From positions 117,066,754 to 117,130,753 of the forward strand of contig CP136061.1 in NCBI GenBank assembly GCA_032622095.1: a stretch of DNA of 64,000 nt. The letters are read 5' to 3'. The notes below the pieces were generated by a model. The model had not been told where the DNA came from and did no database searches. It saw only the letters and a program-made list of their open reading frames with translations. The first letter of the stretch is position 1; every line of letters begins with the position of its first letter. This document shows positions 53,431-64,000 of this stretch, one piece after another. This DNA comes from Siphonodentalium dalli. Taxonomy: Eukaryota > Mollusca > Scaphopoda > Gadilida > Siphonodentaliidae. The translations under genes and the position numbers were made by a program.

Positions 53431-55902
53431 GGTCCGAATCGGCATCTCTGGTTTAGACTAGGTTTTATTCTAGACCAGGTTTAACTCCAGTTTAAACTAG
53501 GTTTAAGTAGGGTTTAAACTTGGTTTTACAGTAGTTAAACCAGGTTTATGGGAGTAAAACTGGGTTTTAGCGTACTTAAACCAAGTTTTGTGATAAACTC
53601 AGTTTAAGTTGAAACTAGGTTTTATTAACGTGATAAAGTTATGGTTATATTACTAATTGTTTGTGGTGAATTGGCTATATAATCATCAGTATAAGCTTAG
53701 GTATATATGTTTTATACGTACCATACGTCTCGCCTCGAACATGCACCTTTAAATATACTTTGAAAAAAATTCAAAGTTAAATACCCCAGGTTTGACTAAA
53801 ACCTTGCTTTTTGGGTTTAATTATTCGGCCGATATTTTTCGCCCAATATTGATGTTGTTTCTTCGTGAATATGGGAGTTTTTATTTTGAATTGGGGGAGG
53901 CGTTTATGCGCGGGCGTTTGTCACTCAATGTAGATGCAGGAGAGCCTTAGTGGAATTCGGGAGGCGATGTCGGAACTTATGAGATAAATTCTAACAAAAT
54001 ATGTGCCAGTGTGATGGATGATTTCTTGCTATATATGTCTGTTTGCAATTCGCTCGTTCGTTCGGATGTCGATTTGGCGGATGAGAGCATGTCGGGATCG
54101 GACTGATCAGATTGACACGTTAGACACGAACATGACTTTTGAAACTGATTCCTTATTCACAAAAAGGTCTCTTTCGGTCAATTTGACGCATGTGTTGGTG
54201 GCCCGCCCAAATACCCATCAGAGACACCCAGCCTTCACCCGGGAGAGGGTAACGGTCACCCTGGGGTGGAGTATGGACTATTTTGGAGAACTGTAAGGAT
54301 TTCGGCCAATTTGATAGTATGGGTGGGTGGCTCGCCCCAAATAACCCATAGAAACACCCCACCCCTCACATCCGGGGGGGGGGGGTACCACCCGACGGGG
54401 TGAACGTGTGATATGGACCATTTTCGAGACTGGTAAGGATTTCGGCCAATTGACGGCATGGATGGATGGCCCGCTCAAATGTCCCATTGAAACAGCCCAC
54501 CCCTGAACGCTGGGGGAACCACCCAGGAGGTGAAAATGGGGTATGGACCATTTTCGAGAACGGTAAGGATTTCGGTCAATTTGACGTCAGCAGTGTGGGT
54601 AGCCCGCTCCAACTACCCCCTAGAAACACCCTCACCCGGATGTACCACCCCGAGGGGGTGAAATGGGGTATGGACCATTTTCGAGAATGGTGGGTGGCAC
54701 ATCCCAAATGCCCCCCATAGAAACACCCCACCCCCACCCGGACCCCATTTTCACCCGCTCGGGTATAACCACCCGCGGTAAGGGTGGGGGTGTTTCTATG
54801 ACTATATTTGAGGGCGAGCCGCCCACCAATGACGTCATATTGGCCGAAATCCTCACCGTTCTCGATAAAGGTCCATACCCCATTCTATGTGGTATTTGGG
54901 CGTGCCACCTACACATGCCGTAATATTGACCAACAGAGGCATGTTTTTGCGAATAATGAATAAAATGTTCCATAACCCATTTTCACCCCAGCAGGGTGGT
55001 ACCCTCCAGGGATGAGGGTAGGGTGTCTATATGGGATATTTGGAGCGGGTCACACACCCCTGTCGTCAAATTGGCCGAAATCCTTACCGTTCTCGAACAT
55101 GGTTCATATCCCATCTTCACCCTCGGTGGTGGCCCACCCCACCCCGCCCGGATGTGAGGGGTGTGGTGTTTATATGCGTTATTTGAGGTACACTTCCCCG
55201 GGGGTGAGGGTTGGGGTGTTTCTATTCGGTATTTGGGCGTACCCAATTTCCACCTCCTCTGGTGGGACCCCCCCCCCCCCGCCCCGGTGAGGGGTGGTTC
55301 TATGGTGTATTTTGATCGTGCCACCCACTCCTGCTGCCAAATTAATTATCCTAAATCCTTATACCGTCCATACCCCTGTTATCCCGGGGTGAGGGGTGAT
55401 GTTTCTATCGGGTATTATGGGCGAGCCACCCTTTCATGCCGTCAAATTCACCGAAATCCTTCCCGTTCTCAACAATGGTCCATACCCCATTTTCACCCGT
55501 CCGGATGGCACCCCCGGGGTGGTGGTTTTTCTATGGGGTATTTGTGGCGGGGACCCACCATGCCCTCAAGAGATATTTTTTGAGTTCCAAAAGTCACGTT
55601 CGTCCATGATATTAGATAACATCTAACCGTTATACAACAGACCGTGCATTCGTCGTGATTTCTCAAAGCGCACGGGTTATTCCCCTGATTAGGAGATTAT
55701 ATAGCGACAACAGGTCGCTTGACCGGACAATGAATTGACAAGTAGCGATAATAATTGCAATTGGACAAGTGTGGCCCACAGGTAACGCAATCGACCAAAT
55801 CTATGTCGTCCCAGCGGTGGAGAAAAACTTGGTTTTACTACTAAAACCCAGTTTAAACTGGTAGTTTAAACTAGGTCTAAACCGGAGATGCCGATTCGGA
55901 CC
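53431..55902. mobile_element. 2.47-kb element with terminal inverted repeats, filled by a minisatellite
   Basis: The left end GGTCCGAATCGGCATCTC is the exact inverse of the right end GAGATGCCGATTCGGACC (55885-55902). Next to each end lie many GGTTTAA/TTTAAAC words (53455-53640 and 55830-55880), an AGGTTTAAACT-type subterminal repeat. No target duplication is obvious and no transposase is encoded. The inner part is the minisatellite listed separately. Confidence 0.72.
54180..55560. repeat. Degenerate GC-rich minisatellite, unit about 110 bp
   Basis: About twelve units on the pattern: TATGGACCATTTTCGAGAA, (C/T)GGTAAGGATTTCGGCCAA, TTTGACG, a GGTGGCCCGCCCAAAT segment, ACCC(A/C)(T/C)AGAAACACCCCA and a C/G-rich part. 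Some units are inverted: from about 54760 the order changes to GGGTGTTTCTATG...TTGGCCGAAATCC. All long open frames here (54153-55583, both strands) are translations of the repeat, not genes. Confidence 0.85.
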
Positions 55903-56011
55903 TCTATATTACCTATTATTCTTTGTATATCTCAGTATAATTTTCATATTAAGTGAAATAGTTTCCGTTTCTAGTGATCGACCTGTCGGACGTCTGTGTA
56001 CTGAACTTAGC

Positions 56012-56361
56012 TTATGTCTAGAATTATTATTTCCCTAAACTGTCGACGGTTAAATGAGAACAGTAAATGTTGCGATTTCAAGTATATGAAAGACAAACAA
56101 TCTTCAATAATCTCTCAATACACACATTTTTCAAAAGAAAAGCTATTTCCGGGAAATGAGGCTTTAAATCAGAACTGCTATCTTTCAGGTCAAACGCGCG
56201 CGGTGTAGCAATCCTGTTTAATAAAAATAAAGATGTTCAAATTCATGAATCATTGAAAGATACCAGTGGAAACGTTATTATTCTGGATAAAACCACAGAC
56301 GATGTGCGATTGAGTCTTGCAAATAGTTACGGCCTAAATGATGACGATCCGAATTTTACGG
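56012..56361 (+). pseudogene. L1-like LINE endonuclease fragment
   Basis: N-terminal part of the ORF2 of an L1-like element, similar in style to that at 4685. It contains IISLNCRRLNEN, FKYMKDKQSSIIS and THFSKEK; after a frame change it continues with RGVAILFNKNKDVQIHES and LSLANSYGLNDDDPNF (to about 56361). The rest of ORF2 is absent. It lies just upstream of two MITEs in intron 2. Confidence 0.7.
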
Positions 56362-56633
56362 TGACTTGAAAAATTAATATTAATTAATAAAAAGGTAATA
56401 CGCATATCAGTATATGTGGTAATAGGAATTTAGTGCAAAATAAACAAAAATATACCTTTAGCTATAAACAAACACGCAAGAGATGATATGAGCAATCTTG
56501 TGGACAGACGCCAGCTGGCCGCTGTGTGGAGAGCCAATCCAATAATGAACAACATAAAAGACATGCCTGGCAAAAAACTATCCCATTTAAATGGCAAGAT
56601 TGGGATACGTTTTTGTCTCACGTGATATGTTAA

Positions 56634-57011
56634 CACTTTACCCAACAGAACGGCCCTGTGCCAATGCATTCTCTTATATATGCGAGTCGACCATAGGTCG
56701 CCTCGCATATATAAGAGAATGCATTGGCTTAACACATATTAAAAATGATAAAATTGTCAAGAATGTAGAAAAATATTATAAATATTTGTTTAGGCCTATG
56801 CATTCTCTTATATATGCGAGGCGACATATGGTCGACTCGCATATATAATAGAATGCATTGGCACAGGGCATAACTATAACCATCACAATGTGGTCAATGA
56901 ACCGGTTCCAATGATATCCATATTTGTATGGTGTTATTGAGACAGACCGAAGATATTTTAGGCTGTTGAAGCTTTATTTGGGCGTTTTTGGCCGTTTTGT
57001 TGGGTAAAGGG
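56634..57011. mobile_element. piggyBac-like MITE (family B), 378 bp, with two hairpins
   Basis: Flanked by TTAA at 56630-56633 and 57012-57015. Right end read inwards CCCTTTACCCAACAAAACGG; left end CACTTTACCCAACAGAACGG. TTAA plus CCC-starting ends fits piggyBac. Two internal hairpins have arms CAATGCATTCTCTTATATAT / ATATATAAGAGAATGCATTG, with a GTCGAC-rich tip. A second copy is at 59410-59867. Confidence 0.85.
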
Positions 57012-57021
57012 TTAAGCTTAA

Positions 57022-57515
57022 AGGTACGGTTGGCCTTGGCGGTGGGTATCCTGTGAAAATATTTCCACCCGTCAAAAACCGTCACAAACAGAAAGAACAT
57101 CATAATGTATACAGACTTTGTCCGTATACAAACAAGAAATATAGCATTAACAGTATGGTATTGTCAAATGTTTGACCAATGTTATGTAAACAAAAGCATA
57201 AAAAGTTACTTTTCTGGTGTTTGTTTATATTATGATGGTAAACATAAAGAGCGTTCTTTGTTGGTGAATTCCTGATATGGAACTAATAAAGAGCGTTTAT
57301 GCCATTTGTGTGTGATCAGCCAGTAGCATTGTGCTGTCTTATGTAACACAATCAGGCTCTTGCTTAGGTAAAATATAGTAGGTCTTTATGATAACATGCT
57401 GTTTTCGTGATGGTCATGGTATATATGAACGAAACTGTATGCGTTTTATTGTTTTTCTGTTTACGGTGATTAGAACAAATATGAATATTTTTGACAACTA
57501 AGGCCTCATGTGCCT
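57022..57515 (+). mobile_element. Family A MITE (494 bp) in intron 2
   Basis: Flanked by TTAA at 57018-57021 and 57516-57519. Same length and nearly the same sequence as the copy in the LINE at 7281-7774. Its left TTAA is only two bases from the right TTAA of the family B MITE. Confidence 0.92.
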
Positions 57516-57840
57516 TTAAGGTTATCAACGAAAAAAAAGTAATGACATCTGGAATATACTAAGTTCAATATAAAGCAAATTAAACCGCCTCAGTATTGCA
57601 ACAAACATTTATTTATACTTATTTACTCTCATACCAAAAGGGTGTTATTTAGGCTGCTGAACAATAGAACATTTTCAGTGTAAATAAGTGGGGGAAACCA
57701 CCAGGTAAAGATTTGCAAGCACTGGATAAAATGCTTTTTTCAGGGCTCCAGACCATCCACCCACCCGGCCCTGTATACCCCCATCCGGCGCACACATACA
57801 TATGCTTTTTCACTAAGCGACGTGTGCCATTCGTTTACAG

Positions 57841-58070
57841 ACTCATTCTGGATTGATGGTAGAGACGTGGGAGACACCGACGACGGATGGAGGTTACAGA
57901 ACGGAGCTGGAAGCTGGATGCCATGGTTCGATTGGGTGAGTGGGAACCCAGACTATGGAGACGAAGACTGCATGAGGATAGAGTACTCCAGCGGCGAATA
58001 CAAGACCAAGGACATATTTTGTTACTCATCCAGCTACCACTACAAATTCCTTTGTCAAATCGACATCTAA
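57841..58070 (+). CDS. PAN/C-type lectin gene, exon 3 (second half of the lectin domain)
   Basis: Starts after the acceptor CATTCGTTTACAG in phase 1 and ends with TAA at 58068-58070. It encodes SFWIDGRDVGDTDDGWRL, then a W-rich stretch, GNPDYGDEDCMRI, KTKDIFCY and the closing FLCQIDI: the WIDG strand, and the Cys residues that close the two conserved disulfides. At the position of the sugar-specificity tripeptide (EPN or QPD in calcium-dependent lectins) it has NPD, and at that of WND it has TKD, so binding of ordinary sugars through calcium is doubtful. The exon lies 9.9 kb after exon 2, across an intron filled with transposons. The frame is intact across all three exons. Confidence 0.82.
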
Positions 58071-59405
58071 CATTCAGTAACTGTAACACTTCTCGTGGGA
58101 AAATTGCAATTGCAATAACCGGCATATGGATTTTTCAGACTTTGCACTCATGTTTTCTGTTATTGTTAACATTTAATTATTCCATTCACAAGCGCCTTTT
58201 ATTGGATGCTTTACTCTAGCATATCAGATGTGGCACAATAATATTTTTTGCAAACGTGAAAAAGCACAGGCAGAGAAAAATCTTACGTCTACTCGGAAGG
58301 GGAGGGGTCTCGAAACAAATCCAGTAGAAAAGGTCATTGTAGGTCGGTGGATTTTAAGTTCCGATCGTAATTTGTTCCAAAGCCTGAATGCAGTTGCTTT
58401 TCCAAATCCATGTTAAAAGATAAATTGTTACTTTCAAAATGATTTTAAATGTTCAGATGTATAAACTTTGCCAAAGTAGGGCATTAATCAAGGGATGGGG
58501 GCTCCTAATTTAAATATTTACACATTAGTTTTTTATAACACAATAGCACGGGGTTGGTCCTGCTTCTTATGAGGAAACAAATGCATTGAAAAAAAGTTAT
58601 TCCATCAGTTCTCACATGTTTTCTTTGTTGTTATTGACCTTCAATTACCCATGTGATGCCAACATCAACTCACTTAATTCTTCTGATGTTTTAAATGGTA
58701 TGAATATTGAAAGATATACATATTTTTTTCTATTATTGTTTAATGTCCATATTTGGGCAGGTAAGACCTTGGGTTTATGAAAAGCTGGGGAATTGACCAT
58801 AACATGATAATTATTTTAAAACAAGTATTTGATTTCTGGTTTAACGTTTCTGCCATAGTGGCTTCAAAGTAACGCGGTCTACTGCCCCTTCCCCTGCAAA
58901 CTTACACCGCCATTATGCACCATACCTACTAGTATATACGCGCCTGTGTTACATCATTGTGTATAAATAAACAAGGATATGATTATAACAACTACCGTGT
59001 GGGAATTAATCAATTTGTGACACAATAATACCAAGCCGCCACTTTCAACTTACAGACACGTCGTCAATCCAGATTATATACAGCTTCACTCATGTAAACA
59101 GCGGTCCAGAAAAGACGGATTCGCCATCTCAGGTCTTGCCTCCCTAAACCCCGTTTTGCTGGACCGTCGAGTGATGTGATTTAATTGCCGGTTTAAAGTT
59201 ATAAACGCAAAAATAGTTATCATATTTAAAAAAAAAACAATCTTATCCCTATGCACTTTATAGGTGTGAGCACGTCTCGCGTATAAATATGAAAAATATC
59301 CTTGTTGTCGTAATTTATGACTATCGATTGTCTCTGTTGATAGAACGCGGCGATCCGCGTTATGCACTCGCGATTATTTAGTTCGACGACACAGAAGCAC
59401 TACTG
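58071..59405. other. No gene seen; 3' flank of the lectin gene
   Basis: Open frames are short and not recognisable. AATAAA-like words exist, but none can be assigned as the lectin gene's poly-A signal with confidence. Confidence 0.4.
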
Positions 59406-59409
59406 TTAA

Positions 59410-59867
59410 CCCTTTACCCAACAGAACGGCCCTGTGCCAATGCATTCTCTTATATATGCGATTCGACCATAGGTCGCCTCGCATATATAAGAGAATGCAT
59501 TAGCTTAACACATATTAAAAATGATAAAATTGTCAAAGAATGTAGAAAAATATTATAAAAATTGTTAAAATATGTAAGAAAAAATTATAAAATTGTTAAA
59601 GAATGTAAGAAAAAATGGTAAAAAGTGTTTAAAAAAAGAATTCTTTTAGGCCAATGCATTCTCTTATATATGCGAGGCGACCTGTGGTCGACTCGCATAT
59701 ATAAGAGAATGCATTGGCACAGGGCATAACTGTAACCATCACAATGTGGTCAATGAACCGGTTCCGATGATATCCATATTTGTATGGTGTTATTGAGACA
59801 GACCGAAGATAGTTTAGGCTGTTGAAGCTTTATTTGGGCGTTTTTGGCCGTTTGGTTGGGTAAAGGG
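59410..59867. mobile_element. piggyBac-like MITE (family B), 458 bp
   Basis: Flanked by TTAA at 59406-59409 and 59868-59871. Ends CCCTTTACCCAACAGAACGG and, read inwards from the right, CCCTTTACCCAACCAAACGG. It has the same two hairpins as the copy at 56634 but with an 80-bp longer middle, due to repeated AAAATTGTTAAA(G)AATGTAAGAAAA segments. Confidence 0.88.
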
Positions 59868-59871
59868 TTAA

Positions 59872-60565
59872 ACTATGGATTACAACCAGAGATACACGTG
59901 CTAGGTTTTATCTCAAGACGAAAACAGAGTATATGGTAACAAATGTGTTCCAACAAAACTGCAAAACATGCAAATATTTTCACACAGGGTCGCATATCAC
60001 ACTCAAGAATGACAAGACCATAAGACATAATGCAGACATGGATTGCGAGTCAAATAATTTCATATACAATATACAATGCGCATCGTGTAGAGTCCTATAT
60101 TGACAGACTGGCAACCTGGCGGAAAGAATTTGTGTATAACGTCAACATATACGCCACGAGGTATACCGCAAGATCTCCCTCAGTGAACATCCTGATGTTT
60201 GTGGGAGGGGAAAGTGGGAGGGTAGAGGGAAGGGAAATTTTATAAAATGGCACACGATGGCATTGCGCAGAGGCTGCGTATGGAAACCCATTTCCAGCAA
60301 CGTTTTCAACCAAAGTTGAACGTCACATGAAAGAAAGCAGAAAACACCAGTGACGAATAGAACGTTGCAGAGAAACATTACGCCCCGATGATTGACAGTG
60401 GAAAGTATTGAAAGGCATCGGCGTTGTATAAATCAGTCATTTTAGATATGCTCGTTGTGATAAAATCCCAAAAGTTTTTATATGAATATACACATGAATA
60501 TCTACAATAATAATATATATACCCACCAAAACCCAAAATAATGTCAACATCCTGGTTCTTGTCTA
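59872..60565. other. No gene seen
   Basis: No recognisable coding or repeat feature apart from local AT-rich tracts. Confidence 0.4.
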
Positions 60566-60569
60566 TTGA

Positions 60570-61069
60570 AGGCACGGGCGGCGTTCGTTGCAGAAATATT
60601 CATATTTGTTCAAATCGCCATCAACAGAAGGAATATTAAAATATATATAGTTTCGTTCATATGCCAAACATAATCAGCGCGTAAATAGTATATTGTCGTC
60701 AAGACGTACGATGGTGTCCGTAGACAAGAGCGCGATCATGTTACATAAGTTTTGCTTCTGTTTACATACCACGGCTCAATTATATTGGTTAATCACAGAC
60801 AAATGATCTAAACTCTCTTTATTATTTCCATATCAGGAAAACAGTAACAAATAACGATCTTTATGTTTACCATATCCGGATCTAAACAAAAGCCAGGTTC
60901 TGTAACGTTTTTTGCTTTTGTTTACATAACAAAGGAAAACGTTATGCCATATTTTTGATTGGTATAAGAACAAAGTCTGTCTATATTTTACTATTCTTTC
61001 TGTTTATGGCGGTTTTTGACGGAGGTGAATATTTTAACAGCATACCCACCGCCAACGCCGCCCGTATCT
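60570..61069 (-). mobile_element. Diverged family A-type MITE (500 bp)
   Basis: Close relative of the copy at 45824-46327: left end AGGCACGGGCGGCGTTCG and right end, read inwards, AGATACGGGCGGCGTTGG. The right flank is TTAA (61070-61073) and the left TTGA (60566-60569), one substitution away, so the insertion is somewhat old. Confidence 0.82.
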
Positions 61070-61073
61070 TTAA

Positions 61074-61940
61074 AATAGAGTACATGTAAGTTTATAATTC
61101 CCCTAATTTGATGTCTTGGTTACTCCTAGAAAATCACGAGACAAAAAAAGGTTCGCACGAGACAAGCACTCCCTCCCCTACCCCACCAAACATTTTGTTT
61201 GTGTGGAAACATACCCCCATTTAAATAGAAGACATCCCTTCTTGGAAACTTTCCAATGGAAAGCCATGCGCATTTCATGATCACAGTCATATACAATCTT
61301 ATTTACAGAAATCACACCCACCCACGCACATAAATATGCTGAATACCTGCAGCAACAAGCGAGAAGAGGTTAGATGTCCCAAAATCAACAAACTCATTTT
61401 AAAATTTAAATCTACTTTATCAATGTGAACTTCTGAAATACAACAAAATCCCAAGCAGAGAAATGCTAATCCAAAACTGAAAGAACACTCCCCTTGCATT
61501 ATCGTACTTCTCAAGAAAGATGCATATTCAAAATTGTAGAAAATCAGTATTGGAACCGGTATTTACAAAACCCCATGAGGAATATTACCTAACCGAGTTT
61601 GGTTTAAACATCTTTATTACCAATAAGTATATAACAATACATATTGGGATTGGAGGACAAGTGCGATCCACTTATACATAACCTCCTCTCCCAATTTCCG
61701 TTTTAACACTGATACATAATAATGTGGGTTGTCAACACGATAGGTATAACATAATGTACAAGTGTATACATACATTGTATCATTGTATATTATTTGAAGT
61801 ATAGTGTGTAGTCTCAGCACCCCACCAACTCTAAAGAATTTCATTAATGATTTCAAGTAGCTGTTTTAATTGTGATACATGTACCTCATGGTGCATTGTT
61901 AACATTTGTACAATTTGCATTCAAATGATTCGAGCGTCTT
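61074..61940. other. No gene seen
   Basis: No supported gene. The stretch after about 61600 may be the 3' region of the LINE remnant on the minus strand. Confidence 0.4.
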
Positions 61941-61944
61941 AACA

Positions 61945-62400
61945 GAACTTTGTCGGATTTTCCTCTTGAGTTGTATCTCGTAAGTAATTTTTCACAGCTT
62001 GAAAGATATGTTCAGTTTATAATTGTTCTAAGTTCGGGTCCCCATATATAAGTGCCTTAACTGACTGTATATTAAAGCGCAGAAGATTATTACGGCGTGT
62101 AATTCTTTCTTCAAAGTGTGGGTGGCAATCAAAAAAATAGTGGAAAGCATTTGCTACAGAATGTCCACACCTACCTGTAGCAGAAATTGCTATATAATTT
62201 TTTAAGTTTATCAGCTTGTAGATTGCCACATTCACACCTCAGTTTACAATGAAGGATGTTTAATAACCGTTTACCATATGAAAAACATGTTGGTAGTTGT
62301 AATGGCGTAGTTACTAGTGCTTTCTTGAACCTATCGAGTGGACTGTTTCTTCCTATTTTTTTTTTTTGTCAGCCAATTTGTTCCATTCCATAACGCATAT
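61945..62400 (-). pseudogene. Non-LTR retrotransposon ORF2 C-terminal remnant
   Basis: Minus-strand reading, in two frames: LLNILHCKLRCECGNLQADKL (about 62195-62265), then CGHSVANAFHYFFDCHPHFEER (about 62100-62170), then ALIYGDPNLEQL and, after a stop, IFQAVKNYLRDT (to about 61970). The C-x-C-G...E/A-x3-H-Y-F-F-x-C pattern with a downstream L-(L/I)-Y-G-D and a final F-x-A-V-x-x-(Y/F)-(I/L) is the standard C-terminus of ORF2 of a widespread non-LTR type in marine invertebrates. RT and endonuclease are not present nearby. It is therefore a 5'-truncated copy. Confidence 0.68.
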
Positions 62401-62699
62401 GGGGAATAAAGTGTTATCTGTTCATTTGCTATTTGAAATGAGACGATTTAAATTCGATGAATTTCTCAGTACGTAAGCACAGTTATCCTTAATAGTAGGG
62501 CGGCTCCGTGTCAAAACAAGGGTGAATCGTGCATTTTAAGGTAAAAGCAACAAACTTTGTATACAATATCCTGAGGTGATATCTTGTGGATTTGGATATC
62601 ATGCCATGCTAGAGAAAGCCCATGGTTGCCATGGTAACCACCGAAAAACATATCCGCCAAAAATGCCAAATTGGCTTTTTGCGGAAGTGCCGATTTTGG

Positions 62700-62925
62700 T
62701 ACCCCTCTCCCTGCACTGCACCCCTGACTCAAATAGCGCCACTTTTGCCATCTTGAAAGCACACGATTAGATTCGTCGTTTCATAGAGAAGAATGTGTAT
62801 CAACTTTGTGGAAATCGGCGCTAAACAGGTTTATTAATTATTGTGCACCTCTCCCCTTCCATGCATCCCTGACTCAAATGGCGCCACTATTGACGTCTAT
62901 AAACCACACCATTAGATTCCTCATG
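62700..62925. repeat. Direct repeat pair of about 65 bp (62705-62772 and 62858-62925)
   Basis: Both copies share CTCCC(C)T..C..TGCA, CCCTGACTCAAAT(A/G)GCGCCACT and a CATTAGATTC or GATTAGATTC end. They are 150 bp apart. Probably part of a dispersed repeat; no gene is in this area. Confidence 0.65.
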
Positions 62926-63415
62926 GACTAGTCGCGGCACAAGAAGAATCCAGAAAGGATGACACCGTAGCTGCTGTGATTACGCATACATACATGTGGG
63001 CGATTCAGTAACGATTGTTATCATATTATGAGAACTGGGAACTAGAAACTGGGGTTGGTCTGGGAACTAGTAACGGAATTCATGGAACTTGTGTAAGGGC
63101 AGATATGAAGCTACTGACTCACAAAAAACCTTCAACGGCATTACAGCACAATAAATTGGGTTGATACAGTGCAATGCTAATATGGGTGAATCTGTGTTTA
63201 AAAAAAAATAAGAATTAAAAGATTATTTAGCTGGTTTTGAATGAGATGATATATACCGTACCACGGTGCCACACACCAATGCAAACTGTATTACCGTACT
63301 CTATATATGTAGACATCAGAGGCTACATAGGTGCAGCTGTATCTCCCTGGTGGTGTTACTTGTAACAATCTTAGTCGACGAATCTTAATGCGCATGGAAT
63401 TATACCTGCTAAGTT

Positions 63416-63780
63416 AAGCTGAATAGGTCACTCTCATCGGTTTTCTGTGACAAAGTTACCCAGGTTCCTGAAATTGTGATAAAGTTACCCAGGTTGGAGA
63501 AGAATGTGATAAAGTTACCCAGGTTAATAATAGTTCATGTTTAGCAACAAATTATTGATTTTTGTGATATGTCTTAATTTATGCTTGATAAGGGCTATTA
63601 CTTGCCAAAACTGAACAATATTCCCCTCTGTCACTTTTAAATCGAGTTGATATTGTGAGATTTGCTTAACCTGGGTAACTTTATCACAATTCTCACCAAC
63701 CTGGGTAACTTTATCACAAAATTAGGAACCTGTGTAACTTTATCACAGAAAACCGGTGAGAGTGACCTATTCAGCCTAAG
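63416..63780. mobile_element. Foldback/MITE with three copies of a 20-bp unit in each arm
   Basis: The ends GCTGAATAGGTCACTCTC and GAGAGTGACCTATTCAGC are inverse copies, followed inwards by GGTTTTCTGTGA / TCACAGAAAACCGG. Each arm then holds three spaced copies of GTGATAAAGTTACCCAGGTT (inverse in the right arm). The loop (about 63525-63655) is AT-rich. TTAA occurs at both sides but not at equivalent positions, so the target duplication is uncertain. Confidence 0.75.
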
Positions 63781-64000
63781 TTAATGGCACCTAATCATAT
63801 CGTTGTCTCCTAAAATTTTGTGGACCGAACAATGAAGAGCATTTTTTTGATAATTCATGTTTCCGATGGGTGGGAAAGTAGTGTGGGGACCGTGGGTATA
63901 ATCTAGGAATCGGGTACTGATATATACGGCGCGGCAATGCCGATAATTGTGTGGTTTAGAATAATTCAAGTGTCCGATGGGTGGTCGAGTTGGATTGTCT

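Noticed and set aside
54018-55626. Many overlapping open frames of 60-140 codons on both strands
   Set aside because: All are translations of the GC-rich minisatellite unit; the same peptide phrases recur in shifted frames.

Overview
The window is eukaryotic, AT-rich, intron-bearing animal DNA dominated by transposable elements. One host-type gene is supported: a PAN/apple plus C-type lectin gene in three exons (44552-58070). The lectin/PAN gene, many TTAA-target MITEs, Helitrons, L1-like and jockey-like retrotransposons and a Polinton together suggest a marine invertebrate, most likely a mollusc; this is an inference, not a demonstration. No rRNA, tRNA or CRISPR was found.

Layout, left to right. 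1-2.8 kb: repeats and a dead MULE-type transposase remnant. 2.9-9.3 kb: a near full-length but broken L1-like LINE with a 13-bp target-site duplication, its ORF2 split by a 494-bp MITE. 9.3-17.3 kb: no gene, small tandem and dispersed repeats. 17.3-18.5 kb: fragment of a second non-LTR retrotransposon. 18.5-19.5 kb: one MITE nested inside another of the same family. 19.6-26.2 kb: a frameshifted pseudogene of a zinc-finger/PIN-like (FEN1-like) family lying between inverted end sequences. 28.4-28.9 kb: a GAT microsatellite. 30.7-31.1 kb: a short Helitron-like element.

31,624-42,031: the main object, a 10,408-bp Polinton/Maverick-type element with an exact 6-bp target duplication (AATGAT). It carries a retroviral-type integrase with chromodomain, packaging ATPase, adenain-like protease, double-jelly-roll major capsid protein, penton-like minor capsid protein, a small basic virion-type protein, a single-pass membrane protein and several orphans. 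No DNA polymerase B, helicase or Rep gene is visible on either strand. The ends are hairpin-forming palindromes (94 bp perfect on the right). The last gene, a GC-rich orphan (41146-41583), is followed 13 nt after its stop by a textbook histone-mRNA 3' stem-loop. Next to it lies a complex 131-nt foldback. Two small genes at the left are fired divergently from a mirrored promoter. Five genes carry single frameshifts or stops, so this copy is recent but broken, unless some are assembly errors.

42.0-64 kb: the lectin gene, with introns filled by MITEs, a large interrupted foldback, a 1.74-kb Helitron made mostly of tandem repeats, and a 2.47-kb terminal-inverted-repeat element filled by a minisatellite. 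Downstream are piggyBac-like MITEs, LINE remnants and a foldback built of a tripled 20-bp unit.
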